Shown: positions 53,713-64,000, counted from the first letter of the stretch. The stretch: 64,000 nt of DNA from Tubiluchus corallicola (GCA_030141605.1 JAQGDQ010000103.1:1-64000), one strand, 5' to 3'. Notes: a model not told the origin generated them from the letters alone. Made by a program: numbers and translations.

Positions 53713-56165
53713 CTGTAGTAAATTCAATTATTTTTGAATTTGTATACTGCCGCCCGGACGCGGGTTTTTCGATGGACAACGTTTTCAGAGATGGCTGCTA
53801 CAGTTTAGAAGCCGTTTGACGCAGAGTAAAGTTAATTTGCGAAAATGATTACAGATGGCACCACATTGACATTAGCTTAAGCCTAGCAAACTTGTACTCA
53901 TTATGCCAAGGCATAGACAAGGACAATACGACGTAAATTAGTAAAGCAATTAATATTTCTATAATTTTGCAGAAAGTCTTTTGTCAGAGGTCATTGAGTC
54001 AGTGCAGCTACTGAATTTGGAATTACAGTAAATTCTGTTTACTTTTTATATAGTGAAATTCTACTGCCGTACGTTTTCATTAGTGACTTGCAATTGAAAG
54101 TACTAGTGCTTGAAAGTAGCAAAAGAAAATATGCGACATCTACAGTGTAGTACCAAACTGCTTAATCAAATATTTTGCGCAACGTTTTGCTAACGGTCGT
54201 TTTTGTAAAGCAAATGAGTGATTATAATGGCGACTGAGGTTAAGTAACGCCGAGCCTGGTTTGTAAATAGATGGTACGAGAATCGCCGGAAGAATAACCT
54301 CTTAGACTAGAGGGTTTCGTCACAATACCTCCCAGCTACTTATCCCGCTGAGATTGACGCATGCGCGCACACATATTGTTGTTTGTTCTGCGTTTCACAT
54401 TAGAGAGTTATTTTCGATAATGACTTCTGTCCAACAAGCAGCAGATTCTGATTGAGAGTGTTAGGTCCCAGATTACAGAGTGCTATCTAAAACACCACAG
54501 CGTCTAGGGCTGAGCATTCTCTGCTAGAAAGGGAATTTGTGACTTTCGAACTCGAATCAAACCGAATTTCGAAGCCGAATTCAGTTTTAAAGATCTTCAA
54601 ACCACTAATAAAAAGCAGTCTCGCATATTGCTTGATATTATTCTGCAGCAACACTAATAGTTTGTTCGAAATTTTGACAATAATCACAATTAAACTGTGT
54701 TGACTGCATGATTATTTAAATGTTTTAATGATAAATAACGTGTGTAGTTGAAGTGAAGTGCTGATTTTATTGAATTTATAATTTTAGGTTCAAATTGAAT
54801 TCTTACATTCAAACTCGAACGTTCGATGCTCACCCCTAACAGTGTTGTTGAGAACTACGCCACTATGGCATATCTCGAGTTAAAGTGTTTTTACCCTCTT
54901 GCATGGATCTGCCCGCAAACTGGTTCTTGATTGTAAAAACGTAGTGTTAAATTTGCATCGTAATCAATTACCCATGTAATTGTCATTCAAGTCTATAGTA
55001 TAGCTGGCATCGTGCTGAATTGGCCTTGTGATTAGCTGAATTAGGCTTCTTTCATAGACCTATTTATATAGTAATTTTTCTGTGCTGAAGACCTTGCTAG
55101 CTTGCCAGCTCAAGCACGGCAACAACTGTCTAAGCTAAACTAAACAACATGACAGTCACACCTAATGTCTAATCAGTAGATAGACTGATTGCTCTTTTTC
55201 ATAAACACGAATTTGCAGAACAGCAGCTATTTTAGCACGAAATTAACGCTTCAAGTAGCCAAAAATGACTTTTAAATTTAAACAGAATGTAGAGACGAAG
55301 TTTCAAAGCACTACAAAATACAGAGAGATATATAAATAATAAAGAAACTAAGCTAGTTTGCTTTGCTTTGCAAGAGCAACAAAAATATTAAGTCTGTCTT
55401 GCCTTTTAAACATACGAACATCAAGCCTGCGATGTATTTTTCTATTTTAATTGATCATGCGCTCGTCTGCAAGATTTATCAAGTTTTAGTATCTTTCCGT
55501 TTGTCAGGCTACGGAAATGGAATAAATTTGACTGTTCCGTTCCATAGACGGCCCTTATATTGAATGTCCGAGTCACAGGCGTCCCAATGGCATCTTTTAA
55601 CCATGATTATAACCAGAAAAGTAGCGTAAAATTAGCTTATATTACATTGATGTATAATATAGGTTTTGACCACATTTGAATTAATTTTGACTGTGAAAAT
55701 TTCATTGAGGTTTTTAATAACTGGACAGAGAAGAACACATTTTATTTTGTCCTTATTTAAAGTTAATCAAATAGTTGTTTTTATCTAACTTGCAAAGCCA
55801 TAAACTAAACTAAACTAAGTATTTTCTTGACTGCAACATGATTTAGTCCTCAACTCATAGACGTTAAACGTTGTGCATTTCTTCCTATAAACGAAACTAG
55901 ACTATATATTTCCACTAATTCATTGCAATTTCAATTGCAATAACAAAATCTAGAACCAGGCCAATGAATGAAAAGTTGAGCATTTTTTATAACAGTGTTA
56001 GACGGAGCTGTAGTTAAATGTCCCGAACGTACCTGCTGGAGGGGTGTGTGAAATAACTTGCACGCTGATTGGGCAGTCAGCGAAAATGACTGACATTATG
56101 TTAGACGGCAATTAAGCCTAGTGTAAAAAGTTACAAACTTTCCGTGGCGGATTATGTCTTTACAC
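53713..56165. other. Intergenic region between the CUB/LDLa gene and the class C receptor
   Basis: Apart from the 5S-like remnant (54231-54300) I see no gene or repeat of the listed families. The small frames here have no domain. Confidence 0.5.
54231..54300 (+). repeat. 5S-rRNA-like SINE remnant, copy 2
   Basis: GAGGTTAAGTAACGCCGAGC, CTGGTTTGTAAATAGATGG, CGCCGGAAGAATAACC follow the 3' half of 5S rRNA at roughly 75%. No intact 5S gene. Confidence 0.6.
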
Positions 56166-56558
56166 TAAGCCTTTTCACAGTTCTAGCGATAGATTATGAT
56201 AGTGAAAGGTCAAAGATTAAGTCTATAAGACAACGCATTTGTGCACACTTGACAACACCTCGCAGCCCTTGCTGTTGTAATAGTAATAGTTTTAACAGCT
56301 ACCTAGAACCTTACCTAGTTCACACTTTCTTGTTTCCAAACAAGATACTGCCAGTAAGTTACTCTACACACAGACTAATGTATAATTAAGTAAAGTTCGC
56401 GTAAAACAATTGAAGTTACTGAATTGTTGCGACAGACGGCTTTGCTTTACCCACACATCACGTGACTGTTGCAGTTAAGATGCGTTGCTGTGGTACATTT
56501 AACCTTTGACCTACAGCAACTGCGTGTGCACACAACGAAACTTTGAAAAGGATTATTG
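56166..56558 (+). mobile_element. MITE family A, copy 4 (+)
   Basis: TAAGCCTTTTCACAGTTCTAG at the left, CTTTGAAAAGGATTATTG at the right; same interior as copies 1 and 2. Lies about 180 bases beyond the receptor gene's stop codon. Confidence 0.88.
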
Positions 56559-56735
56559 CTTGGTAATGAAAACTACAATCAGTAAACAAACAGTCATATT
56601 ATACAATATACATACATAATTATCATTTTGTTACTGTTTTTTGCACTAGCTGTCGCTGTTATCGAGCTGAAGTCACCATATCTATTTTACTGTTTTTTTT
56701 TATAATCTAGTCTGCTAGGTCATAGATGGCAAAAT

Positions 56736-56909
56736 TCATTCTTGTTGGATTGGAGTAGCTATGAACGCTGATGATTTCATCGTTTCTGATCCAGAAGCAG
56801 GTGAGGGAGAAGGATAAACTCTGCTGCCTACTCCAGTGATTCCTTTGCCAGCAGTCAGCGTCTTACTTGATGCGTCGCTTTCAGGCGTGCCAATCTTTAT
56901 CATGTAAAA
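56736..56909 (-). CDS. Class C GPCR terminal exon: cytoplasmic tail
   Basis: Acceptor TTATTTTAG. FYMIKIGTPESDASSKTL ... SPSPASGSE ... TPIQQE, then TGA. Ser/Thr-rich, a plausible kinase/arrestin target. Confidence 0.85.
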   Translation of the reverse strand, partial: FYMIKIGTPESDASSKTLTAGKGITGVGSRVYPSPSPASGSETMKSSAFIATPIQQE

Positions 56910-59900
56910 CTAAAATAACAGTGAGATTGTCAGTCTACACAGAAAGAGCACAGTAAAAAAATCTGCAGTCGTGTTCATATTAATCCAAAATAAAGTGTTA
57001 GTGATGGAATATTGTATGAAGTTGTAAGTGTTACAACTGATTAACCAAGACGTTCATATTTGTCTGGCAGCAGCAGCTGTAAGGTGTTCATATTTGTCTG
57101 GCAACAATTATTGCAATATGTTCATATTTATCTACTAGCAACAGCAGTAAGATGTTCATATTTGCCTGGCAGCAACAGTGGTAAGCTGTTCATATTTACT
57201 TGGCAGCAACAGTTGTAAGGTGTTCATATTTGTATGGCAGCAACAGTTGTAAGGTGTTCAATCATATTTGTCTAGCAGTAACAGTGGTAAGGCGCTCATA
57301 TTTGTCTGGCAGAACAGTTGTAAGGTGTTCATATTTGTCTGGCAGCAATTGTTGCAAGATGTTCATATTTATCTACTAGCAACAGCAGTAAGATGTTCAT
57401 ATTTGTCTGGCAGCAACAGTGGTAAACTGTTCATATTTACCTGGCAGCAACAGTTGTAAGGTGTTCATATTTGTATGGCAGCAACAGTTGTAAGGTGTTC
57501 AATCATATTTGTCTAGCAGTAACAGTGATAAGGCGCTCATATTTGTCTGGTAGCAACAGTTGTAAGTTGTTCATATTTGTTTGGCAGTGGGTCTCCTAAA
57601 TTACTTATTATTAAGCACCATAGGTTATAATCGTTTTATAGCAAGGGAGATTTGCTGCACAAATTGTCTGCAGCTCAGATGCATCTGATTAGTTTGCTCT
57701 AATAGACAAGCAACTAGATGATCTTAAAATGGTAGAAACGCATAATCTCTTAAAGAGCAATTAAAAGCACCAGCGGTACTGAAAAGTTGTGGACTAACCG
57801 GGATTTGAACCCTAAACCTTGTGGTTTCAGGTTACACGCTCTAGCTATTTAGACTATCAATCCAAGTGACGAAGCATAATCTGAATTTTTATAATGGTCA
57901 ACACCTAATCAGTTGGCGCCATCTATCCATAAAGTGAGAAACCAGTTATTTAATAATGGTGTTTAGTTTACAATGCGGTTATTAAGACATGAGGACGTGG
58001 TAAATAATATTTTACCTTTGGTACAAATATAAGCAACAACGTCATAGCCGTTGGCACTTGCAGCTGAATGACATGAATAAGATAGATCAAGTCTGGTCCA
58101 ACAGTACCCAACATTACCTGCCTAGAAAAAAATACACAAATAAGTTAAATTAAGTCTGGTCCAACAGAATCCAGCATTAGCTGCTTAGAAAAATGAGTGA
58201 ATAACTTAAATCATTTCTGCTACAACAGAGTCCAGCATTACCTGCCTGGAAAAGTGTATGAATAAGTTAAATCAGATCTGGACCAACAGTACTCAACACT
58301 GCCAGCCTGGAAAACTACATGTTTATAAATACGAATAGGGTACCTAAATTTTGCATTAACTGTTCAAAACCCATTTAGTAAATTAAATAAAGTTCTGGGA
58401 CCAAAACTGATCTATTTCAACTATTGATCTGTGGATGCGTTTCATCCTGGTCATAACACACTTTATGAGCTCAAACACAATCATGTAACCAGCCTTATGA
58501 TTAATATTTTAATGACTCATATTTAGAAAAGTACTTTTACGTAGTGCGTGTGTATTAATTTATGAAATGAGACTTGTAATTTTCCTACCTTATGATGACA
58601 AGAAAGTTGCTGACAATGATCGTATTGTAAATTGCCCAAGAAATAAATTTGCTTTCGTTGAAACTAGATGGCGCTTTTCGAACACTGAAGCACAGGTAAG
58701 CACCCCAGAGCAGAAAGACTGCTTGCACTGCAAAAACGAAATACGACATACAGTATATTCTAAATGACATAAAGGAAGTGATCTATTTGGTTTTTGCAAT
58801 TATTGATATTTAACTTGTAACTTGAGGTGCGTCATTAAAAATATGGACAGACTATAAACATATTTACAAAACAGAATTAATTTGTAGGTAAATAATTTAA
58901 AACATGTTATAATTAGAAAATGGAGGTTTTTAGAGAAATGTAAAATTAATTGCAGTGCCATAAAACTCCTGTGCACATTTGCTTCACACAAATTTTTAAT
59001 CGTAGTAATTGATTCATATTGGTTATTTTGCACACTGTTCATAAAGTTACGGGTGACCACAGATATGAATAATTTTTAGTTGAATTACCAATTATTAAAT
59101 TATATTTACATATTCTACACAATATAAGTTCCACACATTCTTCCAAAACACGGAATGATAACAATGATTTACAATATACTTGATTAAAATATTTCTTGAC
59201 TTTAACAGTCTCCTTGCGAAATTAATACCCAGAGCTTCGCAAGGGGGTAGAATCTTCCTGTAAAATTTTCTAAACGCAGATCAAAGAGACATTCACTCTC
59301 TTATGTCTTTTGCAAAAGTCTCCTGCAGCTTGGAACAGGGTGAGTGTAGGAGTATAAAGTCACACGTCCTCTGACACGACCCTTGCAATCACTTTAGTCC
59401 ATGCTGCCCTGTCACCCGCAACTTTCCATGTCTCTGTATTTTTGATATTTAATGGTGTGTTGATAAGATCGTTTTGGATGAAATTGATGTAAGTCAGCAG
59501 CTGTCTTTCTTGTGGTTTACTTTTTTTCTGTAGTGCTTCTTTGAAAGCTAATTTAAATTGACTGTCATCTGGTAGTCGTATAACATGTCCTATCCATCTT
59601 AATCTTCTTTTTTTGATTTTAACTGTCCATTCCTTTGCCTTGACTTTATTATATGGACCCTGGCCTGATATTTTCTTTGGCCATTTTATTCCTAGAATGT
59701 TCCCGTAGTTTCTTCTTTGAAATGCATTGATTTCTGATTTGTGATGTGCTTTCATTTTCCACAATTTTCAGTTGTAGAGAAACGCAGTTTCCACAAGTGC
59801 AGCAAAGATTCTTAATTTTGTTTTTAGACTGATCCTCTTACTTTCAAAAAATTTTGTTTACTTGGAATATGCAGCTCATGCTAAGATCTTTCTTCTTGAT

Positions 59901-62823
59901 ATATCTTCATCTGTGCTAGAATACTGCCTAAGTATTTGCATTTTTATTACAGAACAAAATCAAGTAATACGGGTAATCTTTGCGAGACCGCTTTTTGTTA
60001 ATGGTTCGAAAATTTATTCCAAAATCTTTAAAATAGAATTCTATTTGGATACGAAAATGCGAATTTCGGCTTGATTCGAGTAAAGAATTGACAAATTCGA
60101 TTCGATTTTAGTTTGCTTTCTGCTAGAGAATGTTCTCTCCTAGTTTAAACTGTTGGTCAAATGTTGGCGACATTACCCGCTATGGTGAAAATTCGTTGTT
60201 CTAATAGCTACTAAGCCTTACCCATCTTAGCTACATGATCCCACCAGCTGGATGAGCAATAGTAAAATTTTAACTCGCCAGGTGTCAGCAGTGTATAGAT
60301 GTGTGGACAATCACTGAGCAGCCACGCTGACAGATATGCGATCACTGGCATCACGATTGGTATTAACCTCTTAGCCAGTTCGCGGTCACCAAGTCTGATT
60401 TGCTTTGCAGACTTGACCTTGAAAATTCTTGAAATCCTGCAATTACAGAAAAATGGCAGCTAAATAGATACGGTTTTTATGAAGGAAATTGCGGAAATTG
60501 CCAAATAATTTAAAATGTTTGTGCCAATTAGTAAAACATCACTTTGTTTACTATACCAGTGTGCACCAAAAACACTGGCTCACCGAAAACTACATTAACA
60601 ATCTTATTGACAGATAAACTAATTTATACGTTTGCTTAGTTACGAAGAGTGTCGTTCGAATGTTCTGATTATTTTTTCAAAAACTTTAAACGATGTCATC
60701 TAAACTTGTTTCGAACGGCTTACTGTCAGAATGCCCTAACGGTCATCGCAGGAGTTTAAATTTTAAGTTTAAGTTTTGTACTGCGTTTTTGCTAATACAA
60801 ACTCTGTGTGCAATAAGACAGCATGTAAGTTGTACAAAATTTCAAGACGTATTTTTCAAGTTTTATGTAAGTAAAGAGTTTTATTGTGCTTTAACCACAC
60901 TCACCGCCATGTTCGTAGCAGCAGAGCTCCATAAGTGAGAAAAAAGCCAAAGTTCTGCAGCCATGGAAGAATCATACAGAGTGCGTCACTTGGCCTAAAG
61001 AACAGCAAGACTCCTTCCATGCACATGGTAAACACACCAAATATTATGACGTAACAGAACAGGGGACTTGCTGCCTTTATAATCTAAAAAGTGCGTAAAT
61101 TGATGATCTTTAATGGTCATACACAGGGCCAGATTAAAACCACAAGAGGCCTGAAAAGCACTGAAATGATTATGGTATCTCCTTACACGTGTAATTCAGA
61201 ATAGAAAAAACACCGAACTGTGGAATGAAATTTTATCTTTCGAAATGGAAAAAACTTGCAGTAAGATTTATTTACGGTAGTGACGTTGTAATCATCACCA
61301 CCGTGAGATAAAATACATGCAGTCGAAAGCAACTTATCCTGTTTTCAGTATCGCCACGTTTTTATAAGCATTACCACACATGAAATATATTACGACACAT
61401 TATATAATCAATCAATGTTATCAATCAATCAAGGTTATCATATGGGCAGTGGTCAGCTCAGGCTGCTCAGTAGCCAAAATCTCGATGCCCAATTGCACAC
61501 CATATTCTAAACAAACACAGAAACCACCAAACATATTCCGGTATGTTTTACTTTTGGTAATTATCCGATTTGAAAACCTGTGCCGAGGAACCTCTTCCAC
61601 TGAGGCCCTGCGCAAGTCCTTATTTTACTTAATGGTTAATCCAGGGCTGAGCGTACACAATTGCTGATACACAGTGCACAACAGATTAAATACAATAGAA
61701 TTAATTAATATACATGGCAATGCATTGGTGTCGTTAAATGACACTCTATTTAGCATTTAGCCACGTTTCACTTAAGGACGCGTTTTATTGGAATGCATTG
61801 GCGTAGTTAAGCAAAGACTGTATTGTGTTTTCTAATTGCTATTATGAAAAATATGATTAACGCGGGCCATTCTTGGTACAAATCACTACAGATGTCTTCT
61901 TTCTTTTCTTGATAAGAACGCTTAAATACTTATTTGTCTTCTGATTAATAAACTCGTCTCATCGTCTGTGTGGTTTTATGTTAGAAAATATGGCGCGCTC
62001 CACTTGTTGGTCCCACGCACTTCAATCTCCTTCCCGTCCTCGATGCATCATCCCTCAAATCTACAGGTGTACATGCATTTGCTAAGTCTTTATGCAGTAT
62101 ATCTATATACGTAAGTGGCTGACCCCCTCTCGGCCTTTTGTAGTTGATTCATTTTAATTACAAAAAACTGTTGGGCATTAATTGGCCTGACAGAATATCC
62201 ACTGATGATCTATAAGATGTGGTGAAGAAGAATCCTTGGAGTAAACAAATCAAAGTAAGAAGATTGGGCTAAAGTTTACAATTCCTCACACACAAGAAAC
62301 TGGTTTGTGATGTGGATTAGGATTATGGTTAGGGTTGGGATTTGAGTTAAGGTTAGGATTAGGGTTGGGTTAGTGTTAGGGTTGGGTTATGGTATTTAAA
62401 TAGTGTGATGGAATTGTAAACTCCTCTCGAAGATTGCATTGGATTGGGCATGTACTAAGACTACCCCAAGAATCTCCTCTTCCTATTACCATTATAAAAA
62501 TATGTGTCAAATGAAATGCAATAGCGGGTTTCTGTTGCTTGCAGGAACTTGTTTTTTTTTATTGCAACGTCATTCATCATGCTTCTAGTAAATATTACTA
62601 TTCTGAAGATTGCTATTTTGAACGTACCGATTCAGCACGGCACCTGTATACGCATATTGCGATACACAAGGCCAGACAGATGTCGCCTAGTATGACAGCA
62701 AGAAGAATCAGTCGTCCCGCCATTTTGTATTCCGCCATACAGGCGGTGCCATCTTTGCAGGTGTCACAACCTTCTGCGCATTGTGAGCACTTGAAGCGTT
62801 CTGCGGTGAAGGTGTCTTTGTTA
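56736..62823 (-). CDS. Class C GPCR, GPR158/179/smog-like (6 exons, N-terminus missing)
   Basis: Exons on the - strand: 62823-62628, 61083-60905, 60436-60222, 58727-58589, 58121-58016, 56909-56736 (TGA 56738-56736). All are GT-AG, phases agree, 335 residues in the window. Order: Cys-rich stalk CSQCAEGCDTCKDGTACMAEY; TM1 (36-59); KAASPLFCYVIIF TM2; DALCMILPWLQNFGF TM3; RTWRISRIFKVKSAKQIRLG in loop 2; TM4; extracellular loop 2 with Cys185, partner of Cys101; FLLWGAYLCFSVRKAPSSF TM5 and loop 3; SWAIYN into TM6; DLIYLIHVIQLQVP and FVPKFY at TM7. The stalk and FVPK fit the orphan class C group (human GPR158/GPR179, fly smog). Seven-helix, G-protein-coupled; ligand unknown. The cytoplasmic tail is only about 57 residues, far shorter than in vertebrate GPR158. 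The ectodomain lies right of 62823, not recognised. Confidence 0.92.
57040..57590 (+). repeat. 34 bp minisatellite with 7-unit higher-order repeat
   Basis: About 16 units of the form GTTCATATTTGTCTGGCAGC + AACAGTTGTAAGGT. Variant units recur in the same order about 240 bases apart (units with ATCTACTAGCAACAGCAG at about 57130 and 57370; units with AATCATATTTGTCTAGCAG at about 57260 and 57500). Fills the last intron of the receptor gene. Confidence 0.94.
57785..57880 (-). repeat. tRNA-like SINE head (- strand)
   Basis: - strand reads TAGTCTAAATAGCTAGAGC (A box region), a TGA-type anticodon loop and GGGTTCAAATCCC (B box). The acceptor stem does not pair, so it is a tRNA-derived SINE or pseudogene. 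Between the minisatellite and the TM7 exon. Confidence 0.65.
58016..58121 (-). CDS. Class C GPCR exon: TM7
   Basis: Acceptor TTTTTTTCTAG, donor GTAAAA. QVMLGTVGPDLIYLIHVIQL then VPTAMTLLLIFVPK. Phase agrees with both neighbours. Confidence 0.9.
58091..58315 (-). repeat. Fourfold tandem duplication of TM7 acceptor and exon start
   Basis: Units at 58091-58153, 58154-58215, 58216-58275 and 58276-58315 (60-63 bases, last one short). Each has, on the - strand, a pyrimidine tract and AG followed by a version of the exon's first 10 codons. Only the unit nearest the exon is needed. Confidence 0.9.
58589..58727 (-). CDS. Class C GPCR exon: TM5, loop 3, TM6
   Basis: Acceptor CGTTTTTGCAG, donor GTAGGA. 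QAVFLLWGAYLCFSVRKAP, FNESKFISWAIYN, TIIVSNFLVIIR. Confidence 0.93.
59150..59850 (-). pseudogene. LINE (RTE/CR1-type) ORF2 C-terminal fragment
   Basis: - strand frame 59764-59360 encodes KKRRLRWIGHVIRLPDDSQF and WKVAGDRAAWTKVIARV, the usual C-terminal end of RTE/CR1-like ORF2 proteins. Just upstream (about 59765-59840) SLKTKLRIFAALVETAFLYN precedes a stop that breaks the frame. 3' end of a dead element in the receptor intron 58728-60221. Confidence 0.75.
60222..60436 (-). CDS. Class C GPCR exon: loop 2, TM4, extracellular loop 2
   Basis: Acceptor GTAATTGCAG, donor GTAAGG. ISRIFKVKSAKQIRLGDREL, IPIVMPVIAYLSAWLL, FYYCSSSWWDHVAKM. Confidence 0.9.
60485..60894 (-). mobile_element. MITE family B, copy 8 (-)
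   Basis: Reads TTAAAGCACAATAAAACTC from 60894 on the - strand, ten bases after the exon donor. Includes TGCTGTCTTATTGCACAC and the ACCGTTAGGG-type block; its weak right part (GGCAATTTCC) reaches about 60485. It makes up most of the 468 bp intron 60437-60904. Confidence 0.78.
60905..61083 (-). CDS. Class C GPCR exon: TM2-TM3
   Basis: Acceptor CACTTTTTAG, donor GTGAGT. IIKAASPLFCYVIIFGVF, PSDALCMILPWLQNFGFF, YGALLLRTWR. Confidence 0.92.
62273..62422 (+). mobile_element. T element copy 3: best preserved
   Basis: Ends AGTTTACAATTCCTCACACA and GTGTGATGGAATTGTAAACT are inverted repeats; the core has GGATTAGGATTATGG and TTAGGGTTGGG-type telomere-like units. 150 bp, in the receptor intron 61084-62627. 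Confidence 0.8.
62628..62823 (-). CDS. Class C GPCR exon: Cys-rich stalk and TM1
   Basis: Acceptor ATGCTTTCAG, donor GTACGT at 62627. An earlier donor (GTGCCG, 62643) would break the frame with the next exon; GTACGT gives phase 0 and joins AES to IIKAASP. Begins with one base of a split codon. Confidence 0.88.
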
Positions 62824-62835
62824 CTGAAAGCATTT

Positions 62836-63229
62836 CAATAAGCCTTTTCATAGTTTCGTTGTGCGTACGTGCTGTTGCTGTAGATTCAAAGGTTACGTGT
62901 ACCACTGCAACGCGTTTAACTACAACCGTCACGTGATATGTGTGTAAAGCAAACCCATCTACCGCGTCAGTTCAGTGAGTTCAGTTGTTTTACGTGGAAT
63001 TTACTTAATTATGCATTAGTCTGTGCGTAGACTATTTTACTAGCAGGATGTTGCTTGGGCATAAGAAAAAACGAACTAGGTAAGGCTCTTGCTAGCTGTT
63101 AAAACTGTTATTATTACAACAGCAACAGCGGGACGTTGTCAAGTGTACCCAAATGCGTTGTCTGGTACACTTAACTTTTGACCTTTTTACGATTATCATC
63201 AATCGCTAGAACTGTGAAGAGGCTTATTG
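62836..63229 (-). mobile_element. MITE family A, copy 5 (-), next to a splice acceptor
   Basis: CAATAAGCCTTTTCATAGTT at the left and AACTGTGAAGAGGCTTATTG at the right: complete TIRs, 394 bp. Its left end is 12 bases from the acceptor of the receptor's TM1 exon. Confidence 0.9.
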
Positions 63230-64000
63230 TTATAAAAGCAAAATTATTATAAACGCAGTGAAACTAGATGGTTAAGTTCCGAAGTGCTACAAACCTTTTG
63301 TATTGAACTTTGGGAATCATAAGTCGATTGAATTTTTTGTCTCTGCCCAAATAAATCTTTTTGGGTTACTTGCTTATGAAGTAACTCTATCAAGCGGTCT
63401 ATTTCGGCGCGATGCCGGTCTTGTTCTCGTTCTCGTTACTTTTCGTGTAACAAGTTTTTAGCCAGTTTTTATATAGTGACGTCACGACAGAGTTACGACG
63501 TTTTCTAAACTTTTATGAACAAACGGATTCCGCAGTAACGATAAATTCCATTCTAAATGACATATTCACGACAAAAAACGGAATCCATGACAAAATTAAT
63601 GGCGTTATTTATAATCTTAACGTCAACATTATCATTATTGGTGTTATATATCTACATTAATTAAATTTTGATATCAAATTCGAAAGTCAGGCGTTCTAAA
63701 TCACATTTTCATGCAGTTGGGTGAAAAAACCCAATAAGCGAGTAACACAATGCTACGCATTCAGAACTAATATGTTCTGCCGAACGGTTTCTTATTTTTT
63801 GGTTTTGTTTAAAATACGCTAAAAGGTAAGCGAGTATGTAGGTAAACTGAGTAAAATGTAAAACAGTAGGTGTGTTGTCCTGCTTGGGTGTGTGACGCAC
63901 AAATTGTCGTTATTTTTTGGCACTTAATCTGCTGGGTTACTGACAAAAGCAACGAAATAATGCATAACTTAGAATTAACTAGTTAAAGGAAAGCCACTCA
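63230..64000. other. Upstream receptor intron, no exon recognised
   Basis: About 770 bases to the window edge. I found no exon for the receptor ectodomain here. Confidence 0.4.

Noticed and set aside
53532-53819. His-rich ORF
   Set aside because: Product of the CAT microsatellite.
57785-57880. Functional tRNA gene
   Set aside because: A and B boxes are seen but the acceptor stem does not pair; kept as SINE head.
58567-58767. + strand 66 aa ORF
   Set aside because: Shadow of the receptor TM5-TM6 exon on the - strand.
62644-62823. Alternative donor GTGCCG at 62643 for the TM1 exon
   Set aside because: Splice phase would not match the TM2 exon; GTACGT at 62627 does.

Overview
The window is nuclear DNA of an invertebrate animal. 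It is AT-rich, has GT-AG introns and metazoan receptor and transporter families, and is crowded with transposable elements. Nothing in it is bacterial. The lineage cannot be fixed from this stretch. TTAGGG-like repeats and a GPR158/smog-type receptor fit many invertebrate phyla.

Three host genes can be assembled from exons whose splice phases agree. (1) An SLC22-type organic ion transporter on the + strand, nine exons between 6188 and 22941. It lacks its N-terminus (TM1 and the first extracellular loop), which must lie upstream of 6188. (2) A 901-residue CUB/LDLa single-pass membrane protein on the - strand. Its signal peptide and LDLa exon is at 52757-52970, and a 25.5 kb intron separates it from one very large exon, 24807-27298, carrying five CUB-type domains, a second LDLa-like module, a transmembrane helix and a 14-residue tail. 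(3) A class C (GPR158/179/smog-like) seven-helix receptor on the - strand, six exons between 56736 and 62823, with all seven helices present. Its N-terminal ectodomain lies beyond the right edge or was not recognised. Genes 1 and 2 converge tail to tail; genes 2 and 3 are tandem on the - strand.

Mobile DNA fills most of the rest. At 1-5268 a Jockey-type LINE (ORF1 intact, ORF2 3'-truncated) is fused tail to tail to a second, more than 99% identical copy, making a 1.37 kb inverted repeat. A decayed Gypsy-type LTR retrotransposon with 244 bp LTRs (12008-17595) sits in an SLC22 intron. Several MITE families recur across the window: family A with ends reading AATAAGCC, family B about 500-640 bp, families C, D and E, a short element with a telomere-like core (T), a pogo-like MITE, and foldback elements. 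There are also tRNA-like and 5S-rRNA-like SINE remnants and LINE 3' ends.

Tandem repeats include a 17 bp CCCTAA-bearing minisatellite (SLC22 intron), a 42 bp minisatellite rich in 5' splice-site-like sequences (last SLC22 intron), a 34 bp minisatellite with 7-unit higher-order structure (last receptor intron), a 1.27 kb ACACC satellite (CUB gene intron), and GA, GT and CAT microsatellites. The most unusual structures are the palindromic LINE pair, a fourfold tandem duplication of a splice acceptor plus exon start in the receptor gene, and MITEs that end within about 10-13 bp of receptor splice sites.
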